Below are positions 35,936-47,365 of a stretch of 64,000 bases of DNA, piece by piece; position 1 is the stretch's first letter; each line of letters starts with the position of its first letter. Where the stretch lies: positions 1,732,799 to 1,796,798 of the forward strand of contig NW_021167087.1 in the NCBI RefSeq assembly GCF_003711515.1. Direction: 5' to 3'. Made by a program: the position numbers and the translations under genes. A model generated the notes under the pieces. That model saw only the letters and a program-made list of their open reading frames with translations. It did no database searches and had not been told where the DNA came from. The stretch is from Sodiomyces alkalinus F11 (Eukaryota > Ascomycota > Sordariomycetes > Glomerellales > Plectosphaerellaceae).

Positions 35936-38900
35936 ATGGCCGACTCAACTGCCGCCGCTCCACCAACGGAGCAGGTGGCCAACCTGCACCTCGACGATGT
36001 TACCGGAGAGATGGTTTCCAAGAGCGAGCTGAAGAAGAGACAGAAGCTCCGTCAGAAGGAAGCCCAGAAGATCGAGAAGGCCGCCGCCGCACCCCCCAAG
36101 CCTGCCGGTGCCAAAAAGACCAATGCCGAAGCGGACGAGAAGGCACTGGATCCCAGACAATATTTCGAAAATCGATCGCGTGCTATCAACAAGTTCGTTT
36201 GTCTATTGCCATTCCGTTTCCCCGTTCTTCGTATTTCAGTGACGCTGACGACCGTAGGCTGCGGGAGACGAAGCAGCCCAACCCGTACCCTCACAAGTTT
36301 CACGGTAAGCCGCATAGACCCCCTTTTCTTTCTTGTTTTTTCCCTCTCCTGAGTTTGGGGCTGTACCGCTAACATCATGCCATAGTCGACTATGACGTCC
36401 GAAACTTCGTCAACGATTTCAGCCACCTCAAGTCGGGCGAGCATAACAAGGACAAAGTGATTCAAGTCGGCGCCCGGATATACAACAAGCGTGCCTCGGG
36501 CTCGAAGCTCTTCTTCTACGATGTGCGCACCGAGGGCACCAAGGTCCAGGTCATGTGTCAGGCACAGGAGGCCCAGGGCAGCGTTCCGTTCGATGAGCAG
36601 CACGTTCACCTGCGCCGAGGCACGTCCTTTACCCCTGACCTCCGCAATCCTAAAGGGAAAAGACATGTTAACAGTTCTTAGGCGACATCATCGGTATTGT
36701 TGGCTACCCCGGAAGGTTGGTGGAAAACCCCCAAACCCCCAAACAAAAAATAAGTCACGCGTGGACTTACACTTTGCGCTAACTGGCTTCTCCCTCTCTT
36801 TGCAGAACAGCTCCTAAGTCCAAGATCGAAAAGGGCGAGGAGGGCGAGCTGTCTATCTTCGCCACTGAGATTGTTCTCCTGACTCCTTGCCTGCACACCC
36901 TCCCCGACGAATACTATGGTTTCAAGGATCACGAGGAACGTCACCGCAAGGTTAGTCTGCGCTGCCCCTTTTCTTCAATGCACAGCTAATGGTTCGGACT
37001 ATTTAAGCGGTATCTGGATCTCATCATGAACGACCGTAGCCGCAACGTTCTCATTACCAGGTCCAAGATTGTCAGCTACATTCGACGCTTCTTCGACGAA
37101 CGGGTACGCTGCCCTTGCCAACAAACCTCCCCACATCCTATTTGTTCTGTTCACTCGCAATTAACTGTCTTTCTCTCCAGGACTTTATCGAGGTCGAGAC
37201 CCCCATGATGGGTGCGATCGCTGGAGGTGCAACTGCCAAGGTGAGGTACCTCATGGTGGATACATATTGTCTAGCGGTACTGATCAAAGAGAACAGCCGT
37301 TCGTGACACACCACAATGACCTCGACATGACTATGTACATGCGTATGTTGCATTAAGACGCTCGTGCAAGAGCGCTTTTCCGAGTCTGACTTTTCTCTCT
37401 AGGAATCGCCCCAGAGCTCTATCTCAAGGAGGTCAGTAACTTCTTCAGAGCCCCCTTGGTTGTCCGAGCCGAAACTAACTTCTTTCACAGCTCGTCGTCG
37501 GAGGTCTTCACCGAGTATACGAGCTTGGTCGCCAGTTCAGAAGTCCGTCCATCCATAGCTCTTGGTTCGCCTACAGAGACTGACTTCCGCGTAACAGACG
37601 AGGGCATTGACCTAACTCACAACCCCGAATTCACCACATGCGAGTTCTACCAGGCTTTCGCTGATGTCTATGTGAGCAGTGGTTCTCAAGCTCCATTCCC
37701 CTGATCCCGAGACTGACGCAGCCCCAAGGACGTAATGAAACTCACCGAGGAGTTGGTGAGCGGCATCGTCAAGCATGTCACTGGCGGATACAAGACGAAG
37801 TTCACCACCCAGTCAGGCGAAGTGTATGAAGTCAACTGGGAGGGCCCCTGGAAGCGCTACGACATGATCCCGACGTTGGAAGAGGCCACCGGCGAGAAGT
37901 TCCCTCCTGCCGACGAGCTCCACAGTACGTTCATGAAGCCCTTACACGATATGTATATCATTCAACTAACATGTCCGTAGCGGCCGAGGCGAACGAGTTC
38001 TTGCAGCGCGTTCTCAAGAAGATGAACTTGGAATGCTCCCCACCCCTTACCAACGCTCGCATGATTGACAAGCTGGTTGGAGAGTACATCGAAGAGCAAT
38101 GCGTCAACCCGAGCTTCGTATGCTGCATCGCCACCTAAGATCTCAGTGCCTCTTCCGAAACTAATGCTGTGGTAGATCTTTGGTCACCCCCAAGTCATGT
38201 CGCCTCTGGCCAAGTGAGTCTATGAACCAACTCGATTCATATAGACGTTGCTAATATGCGTCCAAAGATATCACCGAGAGATTCCTGGCCTTTGTGAGAG
38301 ATTCGAGGCCTTCGTGTGCAAGAAGTACGCACCCCATATTCTGCTGATCCCAATGGTCGAGTCACATACTAATGCTATCTGCTATGGCAGGGAGATCGTA
38401 AACGCATACACCGAGTTGAATGGTCAGTTAGAGATGATACAGAGGATCTTGAGGCGCATTTCTAACACGAAGTAGATCCTTTCGATCAGCGACTGAGATT
38501 CGAGGAGCAAGCTCGGCAGAAGGACCAGGGTGACGACGAGGCACAGTTGATTGACGAGAACTTCTGCATGTCTCTTGAAGTAAGCGCTACCTCTACCCAT
38601 AGAAATTTAAGAAAACCATGCTAACCATTACATAGTACGGTCTTCCTCCCACCGGAGGCTGGGTAAGACTCACTTCCAAGGCTTGAGAGACTTGGGCTGC
38701 GAACTAACGGTGCTTAGGGTATGGGTATTGATCGTCTAGTAATGTTCTTGACGGACAACTACAGGTAAAGCAAAGCCGAGGAGAGGAGAATCGCTGCGAT
38801 TCACCTACTAACAACACTTTCTGCAGCATCCGCGAAGTCCTCGCTTTCCCATTCATGAAGGAAGACAAGTCCGCTCAGAAGGAGAAGCTTGCTGCCGAGG

Positions 38901-39011
38901 AGGTTGGCATTCAGCCCGTCCCCGAGGAGGGCATCGGTATGTGTCGAGGGAGGCTGTCATCTCCAACAAACTGTCCTGCGGATCACTGACCAAAAGTCAG
39001 CTCACAAGTAG
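35936..39011 (+). CDS. KRS1: Cytosolic lysyl-tRNA synthetase (class II)
   Basis: Twenty-one exons, 610 aa, all phases consistent. Exons: 35936-36192, 36258-36304, 36386-36619, 36682-36715, 36806-36950, 37008-37103, 37181-37240, 37297-37342, 37403-37431, 37491-37542, 37598-37671, 37729-37924, 37981-38117, 38176-38213, 38268-38324, 38391-38422, 38476-38579, 38636-38662, 38718-38764, 38827-38936 and 39001-39011. An N-terminal Lys-rich extension comes first, then the OB-fold anticodon domain ([19 protein letters not shown]), motif 1 around [10 protein letters not shown], motif 2 [15 protein letters not shown] and motif 3 [11 protein letters not shown]. It charges tRNA-Lys in the cytosol. The intron density is striking, with exons down to 27, 29 and 11 nt. 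Intron 3 (36620-36681) appears to use a GC donor. No mitochondrial presequence is visible. Confidence 0.95.
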
Positions 39012-39284
39012 GACGAGTCGAGTAGCGGCCCTGACACTATAGGCTCCTGTCTTGTATGTGGGTTAAGAATTCCATGGTCAGAGTCAGCTTGGACAGAGGA
39101 GTGTCATGATCAGACTGTAGCCGGGGGTCGTCTAAAGAATTAAAATAGACAAAGAACGGTAGAGAGAGGAAAAATACAGCGCCAATGCGGCTAGCTTGAT
39201 AGATCCTACATACACATGGTTCTACAGTATTGTTGTTACAGTTACACGTATTGATGACAAAAGGTGACAGCGCAAGTCTATCTA

Positions 39285-40833
39285 TCAATGCTTTGGTGTT
39301 GTCGGTGGCTTGATTCGTTTCTCCAGCATGGCCAACGTCGACTTGGGCACACGCAGTTTATGGCCCAGCACCAGGACACCGGTCAACAAGGCCAAGCTGC
39401 CAGCCTGATGAGTGGCCGCCAAATGAATGGGAACCATGTAGATGAGCGTGCTAATGCCTAAAGCTGCTTGCAGAAGAACGAGATGCACGACGCCAGTCAT
39501 GCCCTTCTTCGCCGCCTTGGGCAGAGCTGAAGCCGGCCGGCCCTTACGAGAATAGGCGAAAAGGGCAAGAATGGTAGTCGAAGTGGTCATGGCTAGGATC
39601 CGGTGGTCAAGCTGAACGGTGCTGGGGTTCTCCAGCATATTGCGCCACCACAGATCCGAGCCGTCTTCCTTTCGGGAGTAGAACTTGTCCCACAGCTCGG
39701 AGCGAGGAGGGGTCAGCCCTAGGCCCATTTTGGGGAACTCGTTGTAGATGAGACCGGCGTCCAGGCCGGCAACGAGGGCGCCGGACATGGCGGTGGTAAA
39801 CACGAGAGCGGCGAGAGCATAGACGGAGCGGCGGAAGGGCGCAATGGCCGGGTTCTTAAGCGCCGCAATGGTCTTCATGGCCGCAGTCGGATCCGCAAGC
39901 AGTTTCCGAGTGCGCAGCACAGTAAGGGCCGAGAGGAGCATCGAGGAGTAGCAGAGGAAGGCGGTGGCGAAATGGGCGGTAAGACGGTACTGGCTGACGC
40001 GGGGGTGGGCGCCCGGGGCAAACAGGTCGTCCTTGAGGCCGGACTTGACCATCCACCATCCGATGAAACCTTGGAACCCGATGAGGGCGGAGATGCCGAA
40101 CAGATTGAAGGCCATAGGTTTGGAGACGCGGCGACGAGCGACGAAGTAGGCCGCGGGTAGAACGAAGGAGAGTCCGACGAAGCGACCCCAGGCGCGGTGT
40201 AGCCATTCCATCCAGTAGATCTTCTTGAACTCTTCAAGGGTCATGTGTGGGTTGAGAAGGACGAACTCGGGCGATGCGCGGTACTTTGCGAACTCGGACT
40301 CCCAGTCGTCGGCGGTGGTGGGGGGGATCGAACCGGTGACAGGCCTCCATTCAGTGATGCTCAGCCTTGAGAAGACAGACAGGACTATGTTAGCACCTCC
40401 GATTGCTCACAGTAAGAAAGGGACTTCAAAGATGTGGGGGGGGGGGCTATGAGGCAGCAGCGTACCCAGATTCGGTCAACCTCGTCAAGCCACCCCACAC
40501 GACGATGCCGAAGACACTGACTGCACTTCCCAGTAGCCAGTAGGCCACAGCCTTGGATGTCGTCTTTTCCGGAAACGCCTTCTTCGCCGCATTAGCAGCA
40601 GCTTGGGCAGCGCCTCCAGTGCCAGTACCATGCGCTGCTGCAGCATTGCCACCGAGGCCGGCCGCGGTGGGCGACTGCGTTCTCGCCTCGGCGTAGGTTC
40701 GACATCGAACCAAGTTGATGATGCGGGACGGGGAGCGCAATTGAGGCTGCTGGCGTGCACATTGTCGGATAATTGGGGCCTGACTGGATATTCGGAAGGC
40801 CATTCGGCGCAAACCCGGGGCGAAGAACGCCAT
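39285..40833 (-). CDS. COX15: Heme A synthase Cox15
   Basis: Two exons on the minus strand: 40833-40466 and 40365-39285; 482 aa. The N-terminus is Arg- and Ser-rich without acidic residues, a mitochondrial presequence. Membrane segments begin at AVAYWLLGSAVSVFGIVVW, followed by the family signature GGLTRLTESGLSITEWRPV. Candidate haem-ligand histidines occur in WLHRAWGRF, YRLTAHFATA, QLDHRILAM and HLAATHQAGS. It oxidises haem O to haem A in the inner membrane for cytochrome c oxidase assembly. The 100-nt intron interrupts the signature at the SG-L junction and contains a 14-nt C run on the minus strand. It shares a 359-bp divergent promoter with UTP14 and is convergent with KRS1. Confidence 0.95.
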
Positions 40834-41192
40834 TCTCACCTAGGGAGGGCGAGCAAACTTGTCAGAGCGAGGTGGTGGTGGTCGAACTTGAAGTTGGGAA
40901 AGTGGGACGACATGTTTGGAGAAGACGTTTGACGCGGGAAACATTTTAGGAGAAATGTATGGATACAAGGTCCGAATGGACTCGGTACATGAGAGATAGG
41001 TACACACCCCCCAGTGACGATAAGATCTGGAAGTGGCCCCTGTACGAAGTAAAAACTGAATCTCACCGCTTTCGATCCCCACACGGCAGAATCGAGAAAA
41101 TGTCCAAATTCTTTTGAGCAAGGTAACGGGGACCGAATACAGTTGCAACCAGGCATCTCGACCGAAAAATAAAGCTCCATTCCGTCAGCAAA
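40834..41192. promoter_or_regulatory. Compact divergent promoter, COX15 / UTP14
   Basis: Only 359 bp separate the COX15 and UTP14 start codons, so both genes must share this segment. I do not recognise a specific factor-binding site with confidence. Confidence 0.6.
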
Positions 41193-44111
41193 ATGGGCGG
41201 ACGTCAAGCTCATGGTCGGCCTCTACTTGGTGGAAAACCAGCAGCGAAACCTTCTAAAAAATCAAAGCTCAAAGTTCAAGCTCGAGCTCTCGACGCCTTT
41301 GGCATCGCTTCAGAACAATACCCCACGAAGGAGAAGCTCACACCGCGATACCGCGACATAGTCGGTGATGTCGGGAAGAAACGCCGTACAGAACATGAGG
41401 AGGACGCAGACGAAGATGGCGAGGAGGAGGATGGAAAGTCCCGGCGGAAGAGGATGAAACCCTCCGCGGCCACGGCTGGCGATGACGAGATGGCGGACGA
41501 ATTTGGAAGAAGTGATAGCGAGGAGTGGCGGTTCGGCGTTGGGGAAGACGATGACTCCGAGATCGACAGCGACGAAGCCTTTGGCGAAAGCGACAAGGAG
41601 ACCTTCCAAGGGTACGCGTTCGGTGGCAGCAGCAAGAAGAAGGACAAGAAGGCGAAGAAGCAAGACGACGGCTCGGACTCAGGGGAGGACTTCGACGACC
41701 CCGATGATTTCGACCCTGGGAATGACGGCGAATCTCTCGGAGAGGAGGCGATTGATCTCGCACAGGCTCTAGATGAGGCGGAAACCGAGTCCGATGAAGG
41801 GGAAGACTCCGCTACATCGGGGTCGGAAGGGGACGATGAGTCTGACCCTACTCCCTCAGATGACGACGATGTAGACGACGAAGCCGATCCGTCCAAGCTA
41901 GATGCACTTCAAAATTTTCTCTCGGAATACGGCGGGCAAGACGAGGAGGAGGATGGTGCTCAAGGCCGCACAAAGCTGCGACAGAAGATCACATTCAAGG
42001 ATCTCGGCCTGACCGCTGTCAAAGATCCGCAGATGAAGAAGTCGGTGAAGCTGATGGCGAAGGAAGAGAAAGAAACACGGCCAGGGGCGACCAAGAAGCT
42101 GGCTATACCATTAAGCAAGCGGCAGCAGGACCAACTAACACGGAGTGCGGCTTATGACAAGACGAAAGAGACCCTCGAGCGTTGGACGGAAACGGTGAAA
42201 CACAACCGACGAGCAGACCACATCGTCTTCCCTCTACCGGAAAACGCACATGACGAGGGACTGAACCATGACGAGATTCAGCCCATCACGGCCAAGAACC
42301 CCGCCAATGAGCTGGAAGAGACGATCATGTCCATCATGACGCAGAGTGGTTTGGCTTTGAACAAGGAAGAGGAGGGCCGGGCTCGAGCGCAGAAAGAGGC
42401 AGACGACGAAGGACTCTCAAAGGAAGCGCTCAAAGAGCTCCTCAATCAGAAACGCAGGCAAAGAGAGCTCAACTCGCGCGAGGCCAAACGTCAGAAGCGC
42501 ATCAAGAAGATCAAGAGCAAAGCCTACCACCGGGTCCAGCGCAAGCAACGCGAGCGAGACGATGTCCGTCTTCGGGAGGCAATGCTGGAGAATGGCGAGA
42601 TCGATTCGGAGGCTGAGCGCGAAGCCCAGGATCGTGCCCGGGCTCTGGAGCGCGTTGGAGCCCGCCACCGCGACAGCCGCTGGGCCAAGGCCGGGGCTAG
42701 TAACAAACGCGCCGTCTGGGACGATGACTACCGGGCCGGATTGCACGACATGGCTCGGCGGGAGGAAGAGCTGCGTAAGCGGAAGGAGGGCCGGGCCGGC
42801 AACTCTTCAGACGACGACTCGGAGTCTGCCGACGATTCGGACGAGAACAACGATGGCGGCAAACCTAGACTGCTCGCGCAGCTAGAAAAAGCTGACAAGT
42901 ATGAGGATGACGGACCTGAGTCGAGGCTTATGCAGATGAAGTTTATGCAGAATGCGGAGGCAGCGCAGAAGCAGGCCAATGACGATATGATCGCCCAGAT
43001 CCGGCGCGACCTCGCCTCTGACGCTGAGGACGCCTCCGACGATGAAGTCGAGGAGGTGGGCCGCAGGACATACGGCGGCGAGAAATCGGCCATCTCAGCT
43101 CCCGCTATTTTCGCAGCGCAGGCGAAGAAGAACAACAAGAACAACATGGAGAACGGGGGTCTTCCCGGGACCTCAGGGTGGGAAGGCCCCGACGGTGCAG
43201 CCAACCTCAACAGCGGCTTCTCTATCACCGCTGAGTCGACCGCTCCGAAAGGTGACGCCTGGTCTTCAGCAGCCCCGAGTAAAAAGTCCAAAAGGAACGC
43301 GGTCGGCCCCATCGTGGAGACCATCAACACCACCAACATCATCGGCGGCTCTTCCTCCTCCTCCAAGTCAAAACCTAAGGCCAAGCCGAAGTCCGAAGCC
43401 AAGGTTACCAATGGAGCTTCTACCAACGGCGCGGCCCTCGACCTGGGAGACGGCGCCGACTCCGACGCCGACTCGGACGTCCACCTCCCTCTTGCCATCC
43501 GCGACATCGAGCAGCTCGACCGCGCGTTCGCGGGGGACAACGTCGTCGTTGACTTTGAGCGCGAAAAGGCCTTCGTGGCCGACGAGCAGGACGACAAGGT
43601 CATCGACGAGACGCTGCCCGGATGGGGCAGCTGGGTGGGCGAAGGCGTGTCGGCGCGTGAGCGCGCCCGGCATAAGGGTCGCTTCCTGCGTACTGTGGAG
43701 GGTACGAAGAAGAAGGACCGGAAGGACAACAAGCTGGAGAAGGTCATCATCAACGAGAAGAGGATTAAGAANNNNNNNNNNNNNNNNNNNNNNNNNNNNN
43801 NNNNNNNNNNNTTTTCCTTCCCCCCCAGACATGACTATAAACTATCCCTAGAATGTTTTTCTCCACTTCTGAGACTTTTTGCTACGACTTTCAAAGGCGG
43901 CGGGACTGAACTGACGTATTTTCTACAGAACGATAAATTCCTCGCCTCTCAGCTGCCGCATCCGTTCGAGTCGAGAGCCCAGTATGAGCGCTCATTGCGA
44001 CTCCCCATGGGACCGGAATGGATGACGAAGGAAACCTTCCAGGAGGCGACGAAGCCGAGGGTGTTGTTGAAGCAGGGCATTATTGCCCCCATGTCGCGTC
44101 CTTCGCGGTAA
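41193..44111 (+). CDS. UTP14: U3 snoRNP / SSU processome component Utp14
   Basis: At least two exons: 41193 to about 43772, and 43929-44111. The protein is very charged, with long acidic stretches and basic KKDKKAKK segments. The Utp14 domain is recognisable from TKETLERWTETVKHNRRA through KRQKRIKKIKSKAYHR, LPGWGSWVGEG and FLASQLPHPFES to the end LLKQGIIAPMSRP. Utp14 activates the helicase Dhr1 during removal of U3 snoRNA in 40S maturation. The last intron is damaged by the assembly gap: the codon before the gap is incomplete (two bases, AA) and exon 2 starts in phase 0 at AAC GAT. So at least one coding base and the splice donor lie inside the N run. The acceptor CTACAG at 43923-43928 is clear. 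Continuous translation through the gap is an artefact. Confidence 0.93.
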   Translation: MGGRQAHGRPLLGGKPAAKPSKKSKLKVQARALDAFGIASEQYPTKEKLTPRYRDIVGDVGKKRRTEHEEDADEDGEEEDGKSRRKRMKPSAATAGDDEMADEFGRSDSEEWRFGVGEDDDSEIDSDEAFGESDKETFQGYAFGGSSKKKDKKAKKQDDGSDSGEDFDDPDDFDPGNDGESLGEEAIDLAQALDEAETESDEGEDSATSGSEGDDESDPTPSDDDDVDDEADPSKLDALQNFLSEYGGQDEEEDGAQGRTKLRQKITFKDLGLTAVKDPQMKKSVKLMAKEEKETRPGATKKLAIPLSKRQQDQLTRSAAYDKTKETLERWTETVKHNRRADHIVFPLPENAHDEGLNHDEIQPITAKNPANELEETIMSIMTQSGLALNKEEEGRARAQKEADDEGLSKEALKELLNQKRRQRELNSREAKRQKRIKKIKSKAYHRVQRKQRERDDVRLREAMLENGEIDSEAEREAQDRARALERVGARHRDSRWAKAGASNKRAVWDDDYRAGLHDMARREEELRKRKEGRAGNSSDDDSESADDSDENNDGGKPRLLAQLEKADKYEDDGPESRLMQMKFMQNAEAAQKQANDDMIAQIRRDLASDAEDASDDEVEEVGRRTYGGEKSAISAPAIFAAQAKKNNKNNMENGGLPGTSGWEGPDGAANLNSGFSITAESTAPKGDAWSSAAPSKKSKRNAVGPIVETINTTNIIGGSSSSSKSKPKAKPKSEAKVTNGASTNGAALDLGDGADSDADSDVHLPLAIRDIEQLDRAFAGDNVVVDFEREKAFVADEQDDKVIDETLPGWGSWVGEGVSARERARHKGRFLRTVEGTKKKDRKDNKLEKVIINEKRIKXXXXXXXXXXXXXXFSFPPRHDYKLSLECFSPLLRLFATTFKGGGTELTYFLQNDKFLASQLPHPFESRAQYERSLRLPMGPEWMTKETFQEATKPRVLLKQGIIAPMSRPSR
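43772..43811. other. Assembly gap (40 N)
   Basis: The gap falls at the donor site of the last UTP14 intron. Its flank is a T/C-rich run (TTTTCC followed by six C), a likely cause of failed sequencing. The true gap length is unknown. Confidence 0.98.
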
Positions 44112-44741
44112 AAAGGGAGCGTCTAAGCGAGGCCGTCGGCGACACTAGCCAGGCTACATATGTGTTTTGCCAAGGGCAGATAAGTTGAGTGATGTTGGTC
44201 CCTTTGGATGTCCCTCTGGGGCTTAGTTAAAAGGATCACGGAAATGTGTCGTACCATTTCATATATATGCATGACAGGCCACTCGGGCTACGTATGGATT
44301 ACTCTAGAATAACTGATCAGGAGCAAAAACAATTGCAAAAGCATGTTGTGACGCTTCCCAATACTCTCACAATGGCCAACCACTTCTTTTTCTGCCTAGC
44401 CAGACTTGAATCCAGGCGAATGTAAGTGCCCGGGCTTTCCAAACCGTCCGCGCCATCATATGATACACAAGAAGAAGAAAAAAGAGATTCGCTCTCTCAC
44501 ACAAAGAAGAGTTCTACCCGGCGGCGGGGAGAAGTAAAAACGATGGTTTCCAGAGCAATCCCACACCAATCCATACTTGGGGATCGTCGGACATCTACAA
44601 AGGATTTGATCAACTCTTGCCGAGGGTCTTATGCACAAAAGTTTTGGAAAAGAAAAGAAACAGAAAAGGAAGTAATTAATGGGAAAGGAAAGAGAAAATG
44701 CATTGGTAGTCGGGGTGCGCAATCCTATCGAGAGGAAACGC
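44112..44741. other. Convergent intergenic region (UTP14 / CAX 3' ends)
   Basis: This is 630 bp without a supportable gene; it contains both 3' UTRs. Confidence 0.5.
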
Positions 44742-46281
44742 TTAGAGTCCGACGACTCCCAAAGCCCTGCCCAAGGCATCGCTTGGGGTGACGTAGAAAG
44801 CTAGGGCGATGATAAGGTAAAGCCCCAGCAACATGGCGCCCTCCAAGTAGTTCGACCGGCCATCTTGCACGGTGTACGTAACAACCATGACGGAGAAGGC
44901 AAAGGCGACTGTTTCGAAGGTCTCGAAGTGGAGGGACATGGGCTGATCGAGGACGGCCCAACCGAGAATGACCAGAAAGGGGGTGACGAGAAGGGCAATC
45001 TGGATGCTGGAGCCGATGGCGACGCCCATGGCGAGGTCCATCTTATTCCGAACGGCCACGACGACGGCTGTTACGTGTTCGGCCGCGTTTCCGACAATGG
45101 GGATAAGGATCATGCCGATGAAGTTCCTGCTGATATGGGCGCTCTCGACGACGTCGTCGATGCTTCCGACAAGGTAGTCGGCGCAGATGGCAACAAGAAC
45201 CGTGGTGACGACGAGAACAAGGGCGGCGGGAATCGCACCCATGAGGGGGACTTCTGGCTCATCTTCGGAGAGTTGCTGCTCCGAGTCGAAGAGGTTCTGG
45301 TGCGTCCGGAGCTGGAACCAGAGGTACAGGACATAGAGGAGAAGAAGAATGATGGCAGTGCCTCGAGATAAGAGCAGGACAGTCCTCTCCTTGTCTTCGT
45401 TGTTCCCATCCAGTACGTTGTAGAGCTAAGTGAGCGGAATAGTCAGTTTTTGTAATTGAGAGAGCTAGCTGTTTTTGGGGGAAGAATTCAAGAGGTGTTT
45501 ACCGTGGCCGGAATGACAAGCGACGCCGAGGAGAGCGTCATCAAGGAGCAGGTCGTCTGGGCCGTTGCAGAGGCAAAGCCCTGCTCCTGGCCGAGTTGAG
45601 TAGACGGGTGACGCATGTTGACAATGCCGCCGAAAAAGAAGCACATGCCCATGACGAGGAGGAGATTGGAGAGGATGGACCCGAGCATCGACGACTGGAC
45701 AACCTCGATCTGGCCTTCTTTCAGGGCGACAATGCTGACAATCAATTCGACGGCATTACCAAAGGTCGCGTTGAGCAGTCCACCGATGGCGTCTCCCAGC
45801 TTCATGGAAATTTGCTCGGTGGCGAAGGACAGGACGGCGGCAAGAGGGATGATGGCAAAGAAGTTGATGGTGAAGACGGCGGTGGGGCTCCATTGTAGCT
45901 CGCCGGCGACGATGCCCAAGGGCACCATGATCAGAAGGAAATTGACATAATCTAACAATAGGTTTCAGTAAGGATCGCGATATCCGGAAGGGGTGGGCCA
46001 AGACCAGAGAGCCAAGAAGACTGGGGAGCCAGGAAGGGGACCAAGTACTCACTGCTGTATAATGTGAGCTTGGTAACATGCCATGTTTCCGACGGATACC
46101 TGATAAGACGATTTGGGTTGTCGCGGCCTGGTGTTCTGTCGTATTTCAGAAGGAAATGCATAGCTGTGGTTCTAGCTCCATCGTGATCGCCATCGCCGTT
46201 GGGAAGAGCATCACTGTTGCTGGTGGCTCGACCATTCACCAGCAAGGGGGAATTTTCATCGGGTTCACGAGCAGCAGACAT
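44742..46281 (-). CDS. Vacuolar Ca2+/H+ exchanger (CAX family)
   Basis: Three exons on the minus strand: 46281-46053, 45951-45503 and 45425-44742; 453 aa. The cytosolic N-terminus ([14 protein letters not shown]) has a possible dileucine-type vacuolar sorting motif. Membrane segments carry both CAX alpha repeats: [17 protein letters not shown] with [16 protein letters not shown], and [19 protein letters not shown] with [10 protein letters not shown]. Each has the GNAxE ion-binding core. The central loop is acidic (EDEPEVPL), as in yeast Vcx1. It exchanges vacuolar protons for cytosolic calcium. A CTGAC branch point and TAG acceptor near 46338 suggest an intron in the 5' UTR; an in-frame ATG at 46311 would add 10 residues. 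Confidence 0.93.
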
Positions 46282-47324
46282 AGTGTCTTCGGAATTCCAA
46301 GTGCGTCTCAACTGTTCGCGAAAGCTGGGGTTGGCCGCTATGTTGCAGATAGTGACATATGGTCAGCCAGAAGCACGGGATGAGCCTCGAGTGGTGAGAG
46401 TGGTAATAGAAGGTAGAACGAGAGCTTGAGATTTGGCCAAGTCCGTTCTACTCCGCAGTGGGGAAAAAAGGATAAAGGATATAAAGAAGAGAAAATAAAA
46501 GCAGTACGAAAACTCGAAGAGGCCCTTCCGAGAAACAAAGCACAACAAAGCCGCCCAAAAAGCTAAGCCTGAAAGGAGATAGGATAGGATTTGTCCTTGT
46601 CTGGCGGTCTGGGACTGGGTCCAACTGGTAATTACTCGATGTACTCACTCGATTCTCCACAGAGAACTCAGTATCGAGCTCGGTCTTGGTTCAGGAGAGC
46701 CAAGGACCAAGAATAAGAAAACAAATAGACAAAACAATAGTCTCAAAAAATCGACTGTGTGAGAAGCAATTTGCGGGATTGTATGCGCTCAGATGTGGTT
46801 CACATTAAGCACGTTTGACATGAGAGGAATTCGGACATGATGAGCTGAGATAGATGGAAAAACGACGAGAGAACCCAGACAAGTACTTACACACCATGGT
46901 GTTACTAAATTCTTCTGGCGAAAATAACGCCTTCCTAGAAAAGTAGCTAAAGGATTATTGAGGAATCAGGCGGTGACAGAGAGGCGAAGCTCGTGAATTG
47001 ATGCCAATGAACAAGCCACGCTGCAGGAATTCAGAGGACAGAGTACGGTAAATCTCTCGCTTCGTTGGCGCAAAAGACGGGCGAAGGGTGAGAGACGGGG
47101 ATACGAAGTACTGAGTACGCGAGTCGGGAATCCAGCCGGCCGTACGCAAAGATCTTTGTGGGGAAAAAGAAAAAGAAGGACCGAAGGAAGGGGCAGAGCA
47201 AGATGGGGTTGCTTTGCGCCGCTCGAGATTGTTGTGTTGTGTGTTGTCGTGTCCAGCAGACGATAACGTAGAACTGGTGAGAGTAACGAAAAAGAAAGAA
47301 AAAATAAGAAAGAAAAAATAGGCG

Positions 47325-47365
47325 AGAGAGAGAGAGAGAGAAGAAGAAGAAGAAAAAGAAGGTCG
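47325..47365. repeat. GA/GAA microsatellite
   Basis: A GA run is followed directly by GAA units inside a longer purine-rich tract upstream of the CAX gene. Confidence 0.75.

Noticed and set aside
42728..43753. 341-codon frame on the minus strand
   Set aside because: It is antisense to UTP14 and very Ser/Ala-rich, the mirror of the acidic and Lys-rich codons of the real gene.
44865..45371. 168-codon plus-strand frame
   Set aside because: It is the antisense shadow of the CAX exchanger; the Asp/Gly/His richness mirrors the membrane codons.
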